Source: Sulfurivermis fontis
Lineage (GTDB): Bacteria; Pseudomonadota; Gammaproteobacteria; Thiohalomonadales; Thiohalomonadaceae
Direction of reading: 5' to 3'
NCBI RefSeq assembly: GCF_004001245.1
Contig: NZ_AP018724.1
Coordinates: forward strand, 2,720,501 to 2,784,500
DNA: 64,000 nt
Below, piece by piece: positions 17,213-25,008 of this stretch (position 1 is its first letter; every line of letters starts with the position of its first letter). Under the pieces are notes generated by a model. It did not search any database. It was not told the origin of the DNA and worked only from the letters and a program-made list of their open reading frames with translations. Made by a program: the position numbers and the translations under genes.

Positions 17213-18448
17213 ATGGCAATCGTACGAACCAGCCACACACACCCTCTGCAGATCGCCGAAGTGCGCGCGAGCCCGTCCCACGGACGAATCGGCATAACCT
17301 TCTGCCCCGGCAAGCACGACCGTTTTGCCCATACCGGCGCCTGGGAGCGCGACCTCGGCCTCGATCTGGATGTCATCGCCGCATGGGGCGCGCGGCGCGT
17401 GCTGACCCTGGTCGAGTCCGCCGAACTCGTGGAACTCAAGGTGCCGCAGCTGGGACACGAGATCCGGCAGCGGGGCATCGAATGGCGCCATCTCCCCATT
17501 GCCGACTACTCCGTTCCCGGCGCGGCGTTTGAGCAGCAATGGCTCACGGAAGGCCGCGAGATCCGCACGCTGCTGCGCAACGGACAGCATGTGCTGGTGC
17601 ATTGCAAGGGCGGACTCGGCCGTGCCGGCATGATCGCGGCGCGGTTGCTGGTGGAACTGGGCATGGAACCCGGCGAGGCGATCCGCTCCGTGCGGCGCGT
17701 GCGCAAGGGCGCCATCGAAACCCCCGCGCAGCTGGCACTGGTGCGGCGCACCACCCCCATGGCTGACGCAGCCGGAACGCTGCTCGATACCGCCGCCATG
17801 CAGCGGGTGGGCGGCCAACTCGGCAGCAACCCTGCCGGCCTGTTCCAGGATGCCGATGGCAAACGTTACTACGTCAAGACGCTGGAATCGCCCGCCCATG
17901 CGCGCAACGAAATGCTCGCTGCCCGCCTCTACCAACTGGCCGGCGCACCGACATTGAAATACGTGGCCACAAAGGCCCCCGACCAGATCGCCACCGAGTG
18001 GATCGAACTCGACAAGAAGTGCGTCGCCCGCCTCAGCGCGGACGAGCGCAAACAGGCGCAGCAGTGGTTCGGTGTGCATGCCTGGACAGCCAACTGGGAT
18101 GCGGCTGGCCTCGATGGCGACAATCAGGGCGTCGTCAACGGCACCGTGCTGACCCTCGATGTCGGCGGGGCCCTGGCCTTCCGCGCCCACGGCGACCCCA
18201 AGGGCAAGGCCTTCGGCACCCGCGTCGATGAGATCGACCTGTTGCGCAGCGACCCGGACAACCCACACGCAGTACAGCTCTTCGCCGGCATGAGCCGCGA
18301 CGACATCAGGCAGGCCATCGGGGTGGTAACGCAAATCGCCGACGCGCAGATTCGTCAGGTCATCATGGAAGGCGGCGGCAGCGACGCATTGGCCGACAAG
18401 ATGATCGCGCGCAAGGCGGATATGGCAAGGCGACTGGAATCGGCGTGA
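17213..18448 (+). CDS. CDKN3-like protein phosphatase fused to a kinase-fold domain
   Basis: A 411-residue two-domain protein. The first half (about 1-180) is a cysteine phosphatase with signature HCKGGLGRAG: catalytic C131, arginine R137 and a likely general acid at D98 (IADYSVP). The second half (about 200-380) looks like a kinase-type fold: GLFQDADGKRYYVK with lysine 222, the helix glutamate in HARNEMLAA (E233), and a catalytic-loop-like NWDAAGLDGDN (294-304) followed by LDVGGAL with D316. I recall similar C-terminal domains in phage- and effector-associated proteins, but not their role. The start MAIVRTSH at 17213 is chosen for the fold; an ATG at 17117 would add 32 atypical residues. Its 3' side has been taken over by IS elements. 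Partner and substrate unknown. Confidence 0.65.
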   Translation: MAIVRTSHTHPLQIAEVRASPSHGRIGITFCPGKHDRFAHTGAWERDLGLDLDVIAAWGARRVLTLVESAELVELKVPQLGHEIRQRGIEWRHLPIADYSVPGAAFEQQWLTEGREIRTLLRNGQHVLVHCKGGLGRAGMIAARLLVELGMEPGEAIRSVRRVRKGAIETPAQLALVRRTTPMADAAGTLLDTAAMQRVGGQLGSNPAGLFQDADGKRYYVKTLESPAHARNEMLAARLYQLAGAPTLKYVATKAPDQIATEWIELDKKCVARLSADERKQAQQWFGVHAWTANWDAAGLDGDNQGVVNGTVLTLDVGGALAFRAHGDPKGKAFGTRVDEIDLLRSDPDNPHAVQLFAGMSRDDIRQAIGVVTQIADAQIRQVIMEGGGSDALADKMIARKADMARRLESA

Positions 18449-18518
18449 GCTGATTCAGCCTACTCTGCTCCGGCTCAAATTATTCCGTCTCGCGGAATAT
18501 CCATCCCAATTCACTTAG

Positions 18519-19676
18519 GGAACTTCTGCAAAAGTCCCCGATCTGATCTTGCAACCGCATGACCGGAGCCGAGGACGGGGAAAATGAAACAACTGAGCAT
18601 GACCACGGGGTTCGAGAAATACACCAAGGCGACCAAGCGCCAGGCGTTTCTGTCCGACATGGACCGCCTGCTGCCGTGGGCGGAGCTGTGCGCGCTGATA
18701 GCGCCGCACTACCCGCAGGCCGGTAACGGCCGGCCGCCGAAGGAGCTGGAGATGATGCTGCGCATCCACTTCCTCCAGCAGTGGTTCAATCTCTCGGACC
18801 CGATGGCCGAGGAAGCCCTGTACGACTCGCTCAGCATGCGCGCCTTCGCCGGCATCGACCTGGGCGAGCATCCGGTGCCGGACGAAACCACGATCTGCCG
18901 CTTCCGCCACCTGCTGGAGCAGCATGGCCTGGGTCGCAAGCTGTTCCAGCAGATGCACCAGTACCTGCAACGCCATGGCTTCAAGCTGGGCACCGGCACC
19001 ATCGTCGATGCCACCCTCATCAGCGCCCCGTCCTCGACCAAGAACAAGGACCAGCAGCGCGACCCGGACATGCACCAGACCAAGAAGGGCAACCAGTGGT
19101 ATTTCGGCATGAAGGCCCATGTCGGTGTCGACCACCGCACCAAGCTCATCCACTCGGTGGTGGCCACCTCCGCCAACGTCCACGACTCCCACTGCCTGCC
19201 CGACCTGCTGCACGGCGATGAAACCCGCGTCTGGGGGGATTCGGCCTATCAGGGCCAGACCGAGGTCATCAAACAGCATGCGCCCAGGGCCCGCGACCTC
19301 ACCCACCGACGCTACCGCTACAAGGGCTGGGTCGACGAAGCCGAACGGGCGAAGAACCGCCTCAAGTCCACCATCCGGGCACGGGTCGAACACAGCATCG
19401 GTGTCATCAAACGGATATTCGGTTTCGCCAAGACCCGCTACCGGGGATTGGAGAAGAATGCCAACCGCCTGTTTGTCACCTGTGCCCTGGCCAACATCTA
19501 CCTGGTGCGCAGGCAGCTGCTGCGTACTTTGCAGGCGTAGTGCCGATGCACTACGCCAAATGCGGCTCACGGGCCGCCGGGATGAGCAAATACCGGCGCT
19601 GCCGGTGCGATTCGGCGCGTGATGACTCGCTGGTATCGACGATTTGCTCATATTGGATTACTTGTTCAGAGCATCC
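18519..19676 (+). mobile_element. IS5-family insertion sequence
   Basis: An 1158-bp element with imperfect inverted ends (GGAACTTCTGCAAAAGTCC on the left; the right end complements to GGATGCTCTGAACAAGT). It is flanked by TTAG at 18515-18518 and CTAG at 19677-19680, the 4-bp YTAR duplication of IS5-family elements with one base changed. It carries one transposase gene. The CTAG at its right edge contains the former stop codon of the gene at 20970-21344. A second element (ISL3) then inserted two bases from that edge. Confidence 0.9.
18584..19540 (+). CDS. IS5 family transposase
   Basis: A 318-residue intact DDE transposase of the IS5 group. An N-terminal DUF772-like part (PPKELEMMLRIHFLQQWFNL) precedes the catalytic core: first aspartate in GTIVDATLISAPSS, second in RVWGDSAYQGQTE, and glutamate in ARVEHSIGVIKRIFGF. 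Between them lies KKGNQWYFGMKAHVGVD, a typical family stretch. The frame is complete, so the element may be active. It is the only full-length IS5-group transposase in the window and a candidate to mobilise the MITE, although the terminal repeats are only partly alike. Confidence 0.95.
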   Translation: MKQLSMTTGFEKYTKATKRQAFLSDMDRLLPWAELCALIAPHYPQAGNGRPPKELEMMLRIHFLQQWFNLSDPMAEEALYDSLSMRAFAGIDLGEHPVPDETTICRFRHLLEQHGLGRKLFQQMHQYLQRHGFKLGTGTIVDATLISAPSSTKNKDQQRDPDMHQTKKGNQWYFGMKAHVGVDHRTKLIHSVVATSANVHDSHCLPDLLHGDETRVWGDSAYQGQTEVIKQHAPRARDLTHRRYRYKGWVDEAERAKNRLKSTIRARVEHSIGVIKRIFGFAKTRYRGLEKNANRLFVTCALANIYLVRRQLLRTLQA

Positions 19677-19686
19677 CTAGAAATCA

Positions 19687-20995
19687 GGGTCATCACCTGA
19701 TCGAGTGGGTTGAATCACCGATTTCTCATCTGAGCGGGGTGTAGGTCAAGGCCGCCGAGATGGAAGTAGATGGCAGTACGGAAACGCTCCCGATTGCGGA
19801 ACCCCCGCGCCCGGTTCTTCATGTGCTGGATGCGGCTGTTGATGCTTTCGGCATGGCCATTGTGTACCTTCAACACCACGGCATTGATGATGCCCCACAG
19901 GTGCTTCTTGATCGTTGCGGCGGTTTTCTTCACCGGCTCCAGTCGGCTGCGTACAGCCCAAGACAGCCAGCGCATCCAGCCCTTGGCCGCCCAGGTGCGG
20001 CTGTCGTAGTGCCACAGGCCCATGGCGAATTCCTTGATGGCCCAGGCCCGCGCCGTTTTCAGGCTGCCATCGCGCAGTGCACGAAAGCGGTTCTGCTGCG
20101 CACGCGTCATGTTGGCCGGGTTGGTGAGCCAGTCATATTTGCTGCCCTTGAGGCAGTCCTCGCCCACGGCCAACAGGGAGCGATGCTCCTGTCGCCGTAC
20201 CTTGTCCACCGCATCATTCAGGTACTTGGCGACATGAAACTTGTCGAAGGCGATTTTCTCCCGCGCCTGTGGGATGTGCGCCTCCGTGGCGCTGATATAG
20301 GCCGGCCACATGTCCATCGCCACCGCCTTGATGTTGGCCTTCTGCTCATCACTCAGCCCGGCATAGTAGGCCGACAGGCTCTCCGTCTTGCGGTCGTCCG
20401 CCACGTGCAGCACGACGCCACGTTCCTGGTCAGTCACCACGGTCACGTACTCGTGGCGCCGGGCGAAGGCGGTCTCGTCCACGCTCAAGTATTCCGGCGC
20501 TTGGCTCTCACGGCGGGACAGCCCGCGCTTCACCGCGCGCTGCATCACTCTGTCGATGGCGCCCCAACTCAGCTTCAATTGTCGCGCCACCGCCTGCGTG
20601 CTCGCCTCCTTCAGCCAGTCAATGAGCAGCGCCTCGAACAGCGCCGTGAAACCCGAACCCGGTTCTGCCCACGGGACCGCCACCGTGACCACCCCGTGCT
20701 CTGCACATTGCACCCGCGGCACGTCCGCTTCCAGCACCGTCTTGTACTGGCAGGTGTCCAGATGGCGCCATTGCCGACGCCTGTTGTCGTAGCCGGGGCT
20801 GGGGCGTCCACAGTGCGGACAGCTCCACGTCACTCCCGGCTCCGGGACCACGTGAATCCGAACCTCCTCGGCATCACGCAGCAACTGCACATCGGCCACC
20901 TTCCACGGCGACCGTAAGCCAAGAATCTGGGCGTATAGGTCTATGTCTCTCATGACTCAACAGGGTAAGCTACCCACTCGATACGGGGAAGAGCC
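19687..20995 (-). mobile_element. ISL3-family insertion sequence, copy 2
   Basis: The same 1309-bp element as at 5062-6370, with the same ends, here bounded by a perfect 8-bp duplication AGAAATCA (19679-19686 and 20996-21003). The left duplication begins inside the CTAG of the IS5 element, so ISL3 arrived after IS5. At the other side it entered the 3' end of the minus-strand gene at 20970-21344 and changed its C-terminus. Confidence 0.95.
19715..20953 (-). CDS. ISL3 family transposase (copy 2)
   Basis: A 412-residue intact transposase, the same as the copy at 5090-6328 except for about three residues (N in the zinc-finger region, M in WMRWLSW and H in the C-terminal DLHPAQ). Zinc finger, helix-turn-helix and DDE residues are all present. 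The high similarity of the two copies, and the perfect target duplications at both sites, indicate recent transposition within this genome. Confidence 0.95.
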   Translation of the reverse strand: MRDIDLYAQILGLRSPWKVADVQLLRDAEEVRIHVVPEPGVTWSCPHCGRPSPGYDNRRRQWRHLDTCQYKTVLEADVPRVQCAEHGVVTVAVPWAEPGSGFTALFEALLIDWLKEASTQAVARQLKLSWGAIDRVMQRAVKRGLSRRESQAPEYLSVDETAFARRHEYVTVVTDQERGVVLHVADDRKTESLSAYYAGLSDEQKANIKAVAMDMWPAYISATEAHIPQAREKIAFDKFHVAKYLNDAVDKVRRQEHRSLLAVGEDCLKGSKYDWLTNPANMTRAQQNRFRALRDGSLKTARAWAIKEFAMGLWHYDSRTWAAKGWMRWLSWAVRSRLEPVKKTAATIKKHLWGIINAVVLKVHNGHAESINSRIQHMKNRARGFRNRERFRTAIYFHLGGLDLHPAQMRNR

Positions 20996-21344
20996 AGAAA
21001 TCAAACTCGCCATCGACGACCCGTTTTTCCAGGCCGAGCTGCGCGGCCTTGCTGAAGGCGATGCGCCAGAGTTTCTTGTCCCTGTCCCAAAAGCCACCCG
21101 CCGCCTTGATGCGCTCGCGCAGTTCGGATTCGCCGTAGCCGACGCGAACCAGGACCAGTTCATCTTTGGGAATAAAGGTTCCCGGCAGCCAGTCCTGTTC
21201 GTCCACGGCCAGCTCGACGGTGGTGATGCGCTTGCGGCGCTGGTGGTCGTAGCGGTAACGCACGCAGATGAGCTGGTCGCCGTACTGCGCGGCATAGCGC
21301 TTGGTGCCGTTCTGTCCCGGCCTGAGGGTCGCCTTGATCTGCAT
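20970..21344 (-). CDS. Conserved hypothetical protein with IS-altered C-terminus
   Basis: A 124-residue basic soluble protein that begins MQIKATLRPGQNGTKRYAAQ and contains a YDHQRRKRITTVEL segment and RIKAAGGFWDRDKKLWRI. I recall similar proteins of unknown function in proteobacterial accessory regions. AAGGAGG lies five bases before the ATG. The last native codons read GAT TTC; without ISL3 the next codon would be TAG, provided by the CTAG duplicated by IS5. ISL3 replaced this stop with its own end, so the protein now has eight extra residues (WLFPVSSG). Function unknown. Confidence 0.7.
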   Translation of the reverse strand: MQIKATLRPGQNGTKRYAAQYGDQLICVRYRYDHQRRKRITTVELAVDEQDWLPGTFIPKDELVLVRVGYGESELRERIKAAGGFWDRDKKLWRIAFSKAAQLGLEKRVVDGEFDFWLFPVSSG

Positions 21345-21473
21345 CCTGACCTCCTTGTCGGTTGCGCCGGCGGGCGGCGTCTGGGGGGAGCGGTCCGTGC
21401 CTGTGGTTTCGTTTATACGCCCATCGGCACGCAGCCTTCAAGAGTCGGCGCTGGCAGCACGGGTCCGACGCCC

Positions 21474-21764
21474 TCAGTCAGCACTCTTCGTCCAGTCTTC
21501 GTGACCGTGGCGCACGCGGATGATGAAGAGGCCACCGGCTGCGTCGATGATATCGATCACAATGTGTGATTTGATGCGATGGATACGGACAGGAGGGCCG
21601 AGTTCGGGACGTTCGCGGGCGGCCAGCGGATTCACGGCCAGGAACTGGAAGGTCCTTTCCAGCAGGTCGTGATACTGCTCGGCCTGCTGGAGGCCGAATT
21701 GCCGGGCACCGTCGAGGAAGATTGCGATGATGTCTTCCTCCGCCTTGCGGCTCAGGGTGTAACC
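21474..21764 (-). pseudogene. ParE-type toxin remnant without start codon
   Basis: Direct translation of the minus strand gives about 96 residues typical of the RelE/ParE toxin fold: YTLSRKAEEDIIAIFLDGAR, FQFLAVNPLAARERPELG, PVRIHRIKSHIVIDI and LFIIRVRHGHEDWTKSAD, then a stop at 21474. The body looks complete, but no ATG, GTG or TTG occurs in frame between it and the in-frame stop near 21848. Foreign sequence with an inverted repeat (21807-21844) lies where the start and the antitoxin gene should be. ParE toxins poison gyrase and need a partner, which is absent. It is most likely inactive. Confidence 0.65.
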
Positions 21765-21806
21765 CCTGTCGGAGTCAACCGCCGGCCACCGCTTTGGAGA
21801 ACCGGG

Positions 21807-21844
21807 GATGTACCACGGCTCACCCCAGGCTCCGCCGGTACATC
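21807..21844. repeat. Inverted repeat at the broken 5' end of parE
   Basis: GATGTACC (21807-21814) and GGTACATC (21837-21844) are perfect arms around a 22-base centre. It lies in the 96 bases between the parE remnant and doc. It may be the edge of the sequence that removed the parE start; no second copy was seen in this window. Confidence 0.5.
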
Positions 21845-21860
21845 ATGTGTCCGTCGGTAA

Positions 21861-22247
21861 TCAGCGCGGCGCGCTGTGTTCCCGCAGCCAGAGCGCGAGT
21901 GCGGCTTCATCCATGTCGCCTGCGGCGAGCGCCAGCGTGGTCAGCACGCATGCCGCATCGCCGGCGGTGAGTTGCATGCCGTTCAGCGCCATGAACAGTT
22001 CCATGCAGACAAAGGCCGTGCGCTTGTTGCCGTCGATGAAGGGATGGTTGCGGGCGATGCCGAAGGCGTAGGCAGCGGCGCAGTCGGCTGCGTCGGGTTC
22101 GCCATAGGCGGCAAGATTTTTCGGGCGGTCGAGGGCGGAGGCGAGCAGCCCGGCATCGCGAATACCTGCCGGGCCACCGTGTTCTGCAAGCTGGCTTTCG
22201 TGGACGGCCTGGACAACCGCCTCATCGAGCCAGACGAAGGCGGTCAC
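21861..22247 (-). CDS. doc: Fic/Doc family toxin (Doc)
   Basis: A 128-residue Doc-type protein with the Fic motif NHPFIDGNKRTAF (H68, then DGNKR at 72-76). Doc toxins phosphorylate elongation factor EF-Tu and stop translation. N-terminal LDEAVVQAVHESQLAEHGG and GLLASALDRPKN are further family marks. The start is GTG at 22247, which overlaps the antitoxin stop (GTGA), so the two are coupled. The partner is an AbrB-type protein instead of the usual Phd. The motif is complete, so it should be active. Confidence 0.9.
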   Translation of the reverse strand: MTAFVWLDEAVVQAVHESQLAEHGGPAGIRDAGLLASALDRPKNLAAYGEPDAADCAAAYAFGIARNHPFIDGNKRTAFVCMELFMALNGMQLTAGDAACVLTTLALAAGDMDEAALALWLREHSAPR

Positions 22248-22471
22248 TTGGCCAGTTCCCGCAGCACGTTGCGGCGGCGCTTCATGATTTCCTCGGCCAG
22301 GGTCATCTGCTTTTCGAAGTCCGGGTCGAACTCGGTGATGCGATAGCCGTCCGGCGACTCGGTCAGGAATACGGTGTCGCCCTTCTCCAGCTTCATGCGC
22401 ACAAGCGCCTCCTTGGGCAGGATCACACCGACGGAGTTGCCGATCTGGGTAAGTTTCAGCGTGAAGTGCAT
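22244..22471 (-). CDS. AbrB/MazE-type antitoxin of Doc
   Basis: A 75-residue protein with a swapped-hairpin AbrB domain (KLTQIGNSVGVILPKEAL and MKLEKGDTVFLTESPDGY). A charged helix at the C-terminus (MTLAEEIMKRRRNVLRELAK) probably covers the toxin. It precedes doc with a 4-base overlap. A palindrome lies just upstream of its start (22490-22511) and may be its own operator. Pairing of an AbrB-fold antitoxin with Doc is less common than Phd-Doc. Confidence 0.85.
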   Translation of the reverse strand: MHFTLKLTQIGNSVGVILPKEALVRMKLEKGDTVFLTESPDGYRITEFDPDFEKQMTLAEEIMKRRRNVLRELAK

Positions 22472-22489
22472 GGCGTGCCCCCGGCATCA

Positions 22490-22511
22490 GTTATAACGAG
22501 TGTTATATTAT
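22490..22511. promoter_or_regulatory. Possible operator of the AbrB-doc pair
   Basis: TTATAACGAGTGTTATATTA contains the inverted arms ATAAC/GTTAT with a 4-base centre and is AT-rich in a GC-rich setting. It lies about 20-40 bases upstream of the antitoxin start, a position suited to autorepression and overlapping a likely promoter. Confidence 0.45.
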
Positions 22512-22616
22512 GAAGCCAGAGCAAGAAACTCAAGGGAATGGGGCCAGCCCCGATGCCATCTGCCTGGACAGTCATCGGGTCGGCCCGGCTTTCCATGATA
22601 TGTGCCGCGCCCGGCG

Positions 22617-23396
22617 CTATTTCTTGTCCAGCGCCCCGTACAGCGCGGTGAGCTGGTCGGCGTCGTCGAGCATGCGCTCGGAGGTGGTGGAGATGAGGAA
22701 GGACAGGTTGCCGGCCTTGTCGGAGCGGGCCTTGAGCAGCAGCTGGTAGGCGCGATCCAGGTTGTTGAGCAGGGCGACCATCTCCTTGTTGTTGCCGCCG
22801 AAGGCGCGCAGCTCTTTCAGGCCCGCCGCGTATTCCTTGGCCGCGGTGTCGGCCATGGCCTCTTCGTCGGGACCACCAACGCCCCACAGTCTGAGCAGAT
22901 AGAACATGGCCATACGCTGCGACAGCATGCGCTGGCGGCCGGCGACGTTGACCAGTCGGCCGGTGGCCGAGGAGGCGTCCTGTTCCATCTGCACCACGAC
23001 CTCATGGGTCAACGGCAGCAGCTGGTGCGCGATCGCCAGCATCTTTTGTGCATTGTCTTTCGAGGGGGTCGTGAGGGCCAGTTCACGGTAGGGCGCCCAG
23101 GCCGTGCGCACCCGCGCCAGTCCGGCCTTGACCGCCTCGCCCACCGGCAGGGTTTCCAGTTGCAGCAGATTGGCCTCGAACAGATTGACCGCCTGCTGCA
23201 ACTGCTCGTGGGAGGCGCCGGTGTCCTCCCCCAGGCCGAGTTCGCAATAGCTCTTGAGGATGCGCTGCGACAGCATGCGTTGCATGCCGGCCTTGTCGAT
23301 GGCGTCGTTCTCGGTCATGCGCCCCTGCCAGGCGGCAGTGGCCAGCGAGGAATACAATACAGCGAAGAGCACCCCTGCCCATTTGGTCTGTTTCAT
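22617..23396 (-). CDS. Periplasmic protein with type IV pili MCP-like (PilJ-N) domains
   Basis: A 259-residue protein with a signal peptide (TKWAGVLFAVLYSSLATAA). Two copies of the PilJ-N type helix occur, AGMQRMLSQRILKSY near residue 37 and AGRQRMLSQRMAMFY near 151. The domain is the ligand-binding part of PilJ and of NarX-like sensors, but here no membrane helix or signalling domain follows, so it is probably a soluble periplasmic binding or sensor protein. It lies divergent from sat across about 350 bases. Its ligand is unknown; nitrate or nitrite is a guess from the related sensors. Confidence 0.8.
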   Translation of the reverse strand: MKQTKWAGVLFAVLYSSLATAAWQGRMTENDAIDKAGMQRMLSQRILKSYCELGLGEDTGASHEQLQQAVNLFEANLLQLETLPVGEAVKAGLARVRTAWAPYRELALTTPSKDNAQKMLAIAHQLLPLTHEVVVQMEQDASSATGRLVNVAGRQRMLSQRMAMFYLLRLWGVGGPDEEAMADTAAKEYAAGLKELRAFGGNNKEMVALLNNLDRAYQLLLKARSDKAGNLSFLISTTSERMLDDADQLTALYGALDKK

Positions 23397-23744
23397 GATC
23401 AGTCCTTGTTTCTGTTTGTTATGTCCACCCGCCCGCCGGCAGGACTACTCCCTCCGGCGAAGACGGCTATCACTTTCGGATTGAATCCGAGCGCGGCACT
23501 CTGATCCTTGTCCTATATCAAGGATCCGGGCGCCGCAGGCGGCCGTTTCACCTATTAATACCCCCATTACTGCAACCTATTTTTCCCCTTTCCGGCGCTG
23601 GTGTATGGTGTTCGCCTTGCCACCGGCGCGCCGGGCGGACGACCGCCGCGCGCCTTGATATAACGCAAAAATCACAGCGGTGGCGCCGATTTACAACACT
23701 TAACCGCCCAGGCGGGAGCAAAACTCAAACAAGAGGTGACACCG
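23397..23744. promoter_or_regulatory. Divergent PilJ-N/sat intergenic region
   Basis: About 350 bases without a gene. It must hold the promoters of the PilJ-N gene and sat. A possible -10 element TATAAC lies near 23659, but no convincing -35 accompanies it. GC-rich hairpins near 23525-23545 and 23620-23655 are visible. AAGAGGTG at 23731-23738 is the sat ribosome site. Confidence 0.45.
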
Positions 23745-24941
23745 ATGATCAAACCTGTTGGTTCCGATGAACTGAAACCGCTCTTTGTCTACGACCCGTC
23801 CAAGCACGACGCCCTCAAGCACGAGGCGGAGGCCCTGCCCTCGATGCTGCTGACCTCCCAGGCGGCAGCCAATGCGGTGATGATGGGTTCCGGTTACTTC
23901 AGCCCGCTGCCGGGCTACATGAACGTGGCCGACGCCATGGGCGCTGCCGAGAAGATGACCCTGACCAACGGCAAGTTCTTCCCGGTGCCGGTAATGAACC
24001 TGACCACCAAGGATCAGGTCGACGGCCTCAAGGGCGCCAAGCGCATCGCCCTGCGCGACCCCAACGTCGAGGGCAACCCGGTGCTGGCCGTGATGGACGT
24101 GGAGAAGATCGAAGAGGTCACCGACGCCCAGATGGAAACGATGACCAAAAAGGTCTACCGCACCACCGACCCCGAACACCCCGGCGTTGCCGCCTTCAAC
24201 AGCCAGGGCCGTTACGCCCTCTCCGGCCCGATCCAGGTGTTGAACTTTTCCTACTTCTCCGAGGACTTCCCCGACACCTTCCGCACGGCGGTGGAAATCC
24301 GCAACGAAATCCAGGAGCGCGGCTGGAAGAAGGTCGTCGCCTTCCAGACCCGCAACCCCATGCACCGCGCCCACGAGGAGCTGTGCCACATGGCCATGGA
24401 GCGCCTCGGCGCCGACGGCCTGGTCATCCACATGCTGCTCGGCAAGCTGAAGAAGGGTGATATACCGGCCCCTGTGCGCGACAACTGCATCCGCAAGATG
24501 GTCGAGCTCTACTTCAAGCCGAACAGCGCCATGGTCACCGGCTACGGCTTCGACATGCTCTATGCCGGCCCGCGCGAGGCCGTGCTGCACGCCTATTTCC
24601 GCCAGAACATGGGCGCCACCCACTTCATCATCGGCCGCGATCATGCCGGCGTGGGCGACTACTACGGCCCGTTCGATGCCCAGAAGATCTTCGAGGAAGA
24701 GGTGCCGAAGGGTGCGCTGCAAATCGAGATGTTCATGGCCGACAACACCGCCTGGTCGAAGAAGCTGAACAAGGTCGTGATGATGCGCGAGGCCCCGGAC
24801 CACACCAAGGACGACTTCATCACCCTCTCCGGGACCAAGGTGCGCGAGATGCTCGGCCGCGGCGAGGCGCCGCCGCCGGAGTTCTCCCGTCCGGAAGTGG
24901 CCAAGATCCTGATGGACTACTACCAGAGCCTGGACAAGTAA
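23745..24941 (+). CDS. sat: Dissimilatory ATP sulfurylase Sat
   Basis: A 398-residue homo-oligomeric ATP sulfurylase. Active-site motifs are QTRNPMHRAHE (Q201-H210) and IIGRDHAGVGDYYG (from about 295). In a sulfur oxidizer it turns APS and pyrophosphate into ATP and sulfate, the last step after AprBA. The ATG at 23745 is chosen because AAGAGGTG lies six bases upstream; the GTG at 23736 is part of that ribosome site. It is followed by a strong terminator. It is 13 kb from aprBA because a toxin-antitoxin and IS island lies between. Confidence 0.96.
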   Translation: MIKPVGSDELKPLFVYDPSKHDALKHEAEALPSMLLTSQAAANAVMMGSGYFSPLPGYMNVADAMGAAEKMTLTNGKFFPVPVMNLTTKDQVDGLKGAKRIALRDPNVEGNPVLAVMDVEKIEEVTDAQMETMTKKVYRTTDPEHPGVAAFNSQGRYALSGPIQVLNFSYFSEDFPDTFRTAVEIRNEIQERGWKKVVAFQTRNPMHRAHEELCHMAMERLGADGLVIHMLLGKLKKGDIPAPVRDNCIRKMVELYFKPNSAMVTGYGFDMLYAGPREAVLHAYFRQNMGATHFIIGRDHAGVGDYYGPFDAQKIFEEEVPKGALQIEMFMADNTAWSKKLNKVVMMREAPDHTKDDFITLSGTKVREMLGRGEAPPPEFSRPEVAKILMDYYQSLDK

Positions 24942-24961
24942 GCCGTCGCATTGAGGCCAGA

Positions 24962-24990
24962 CAAAAGGGGCGCTGCTGGCGCCCCTTTTG
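24962..24990. terminator. Bidirectional terminator between sat and the bacteriohemerythrin gene
   Basis: CAAAAGGGGCGC, loop TGCTG, GCGCCCCTTTTG: a perfect 12-bp stem with A-rich and T-rich flanks, so it can act on both convergent genes. It lies 20 bases after the sat stop. Confidence 0.9.
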
Positions 24991-25008
24991 CTTTGTCGCT
25001 GTCGTGCC

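Noticed and set aside
20943-21569. 208-residue plus-strand frame beginning in ISL3
   Set aside because: It runs antisense to the hypothetical gene and the parE remnant, both of which show better coding character.
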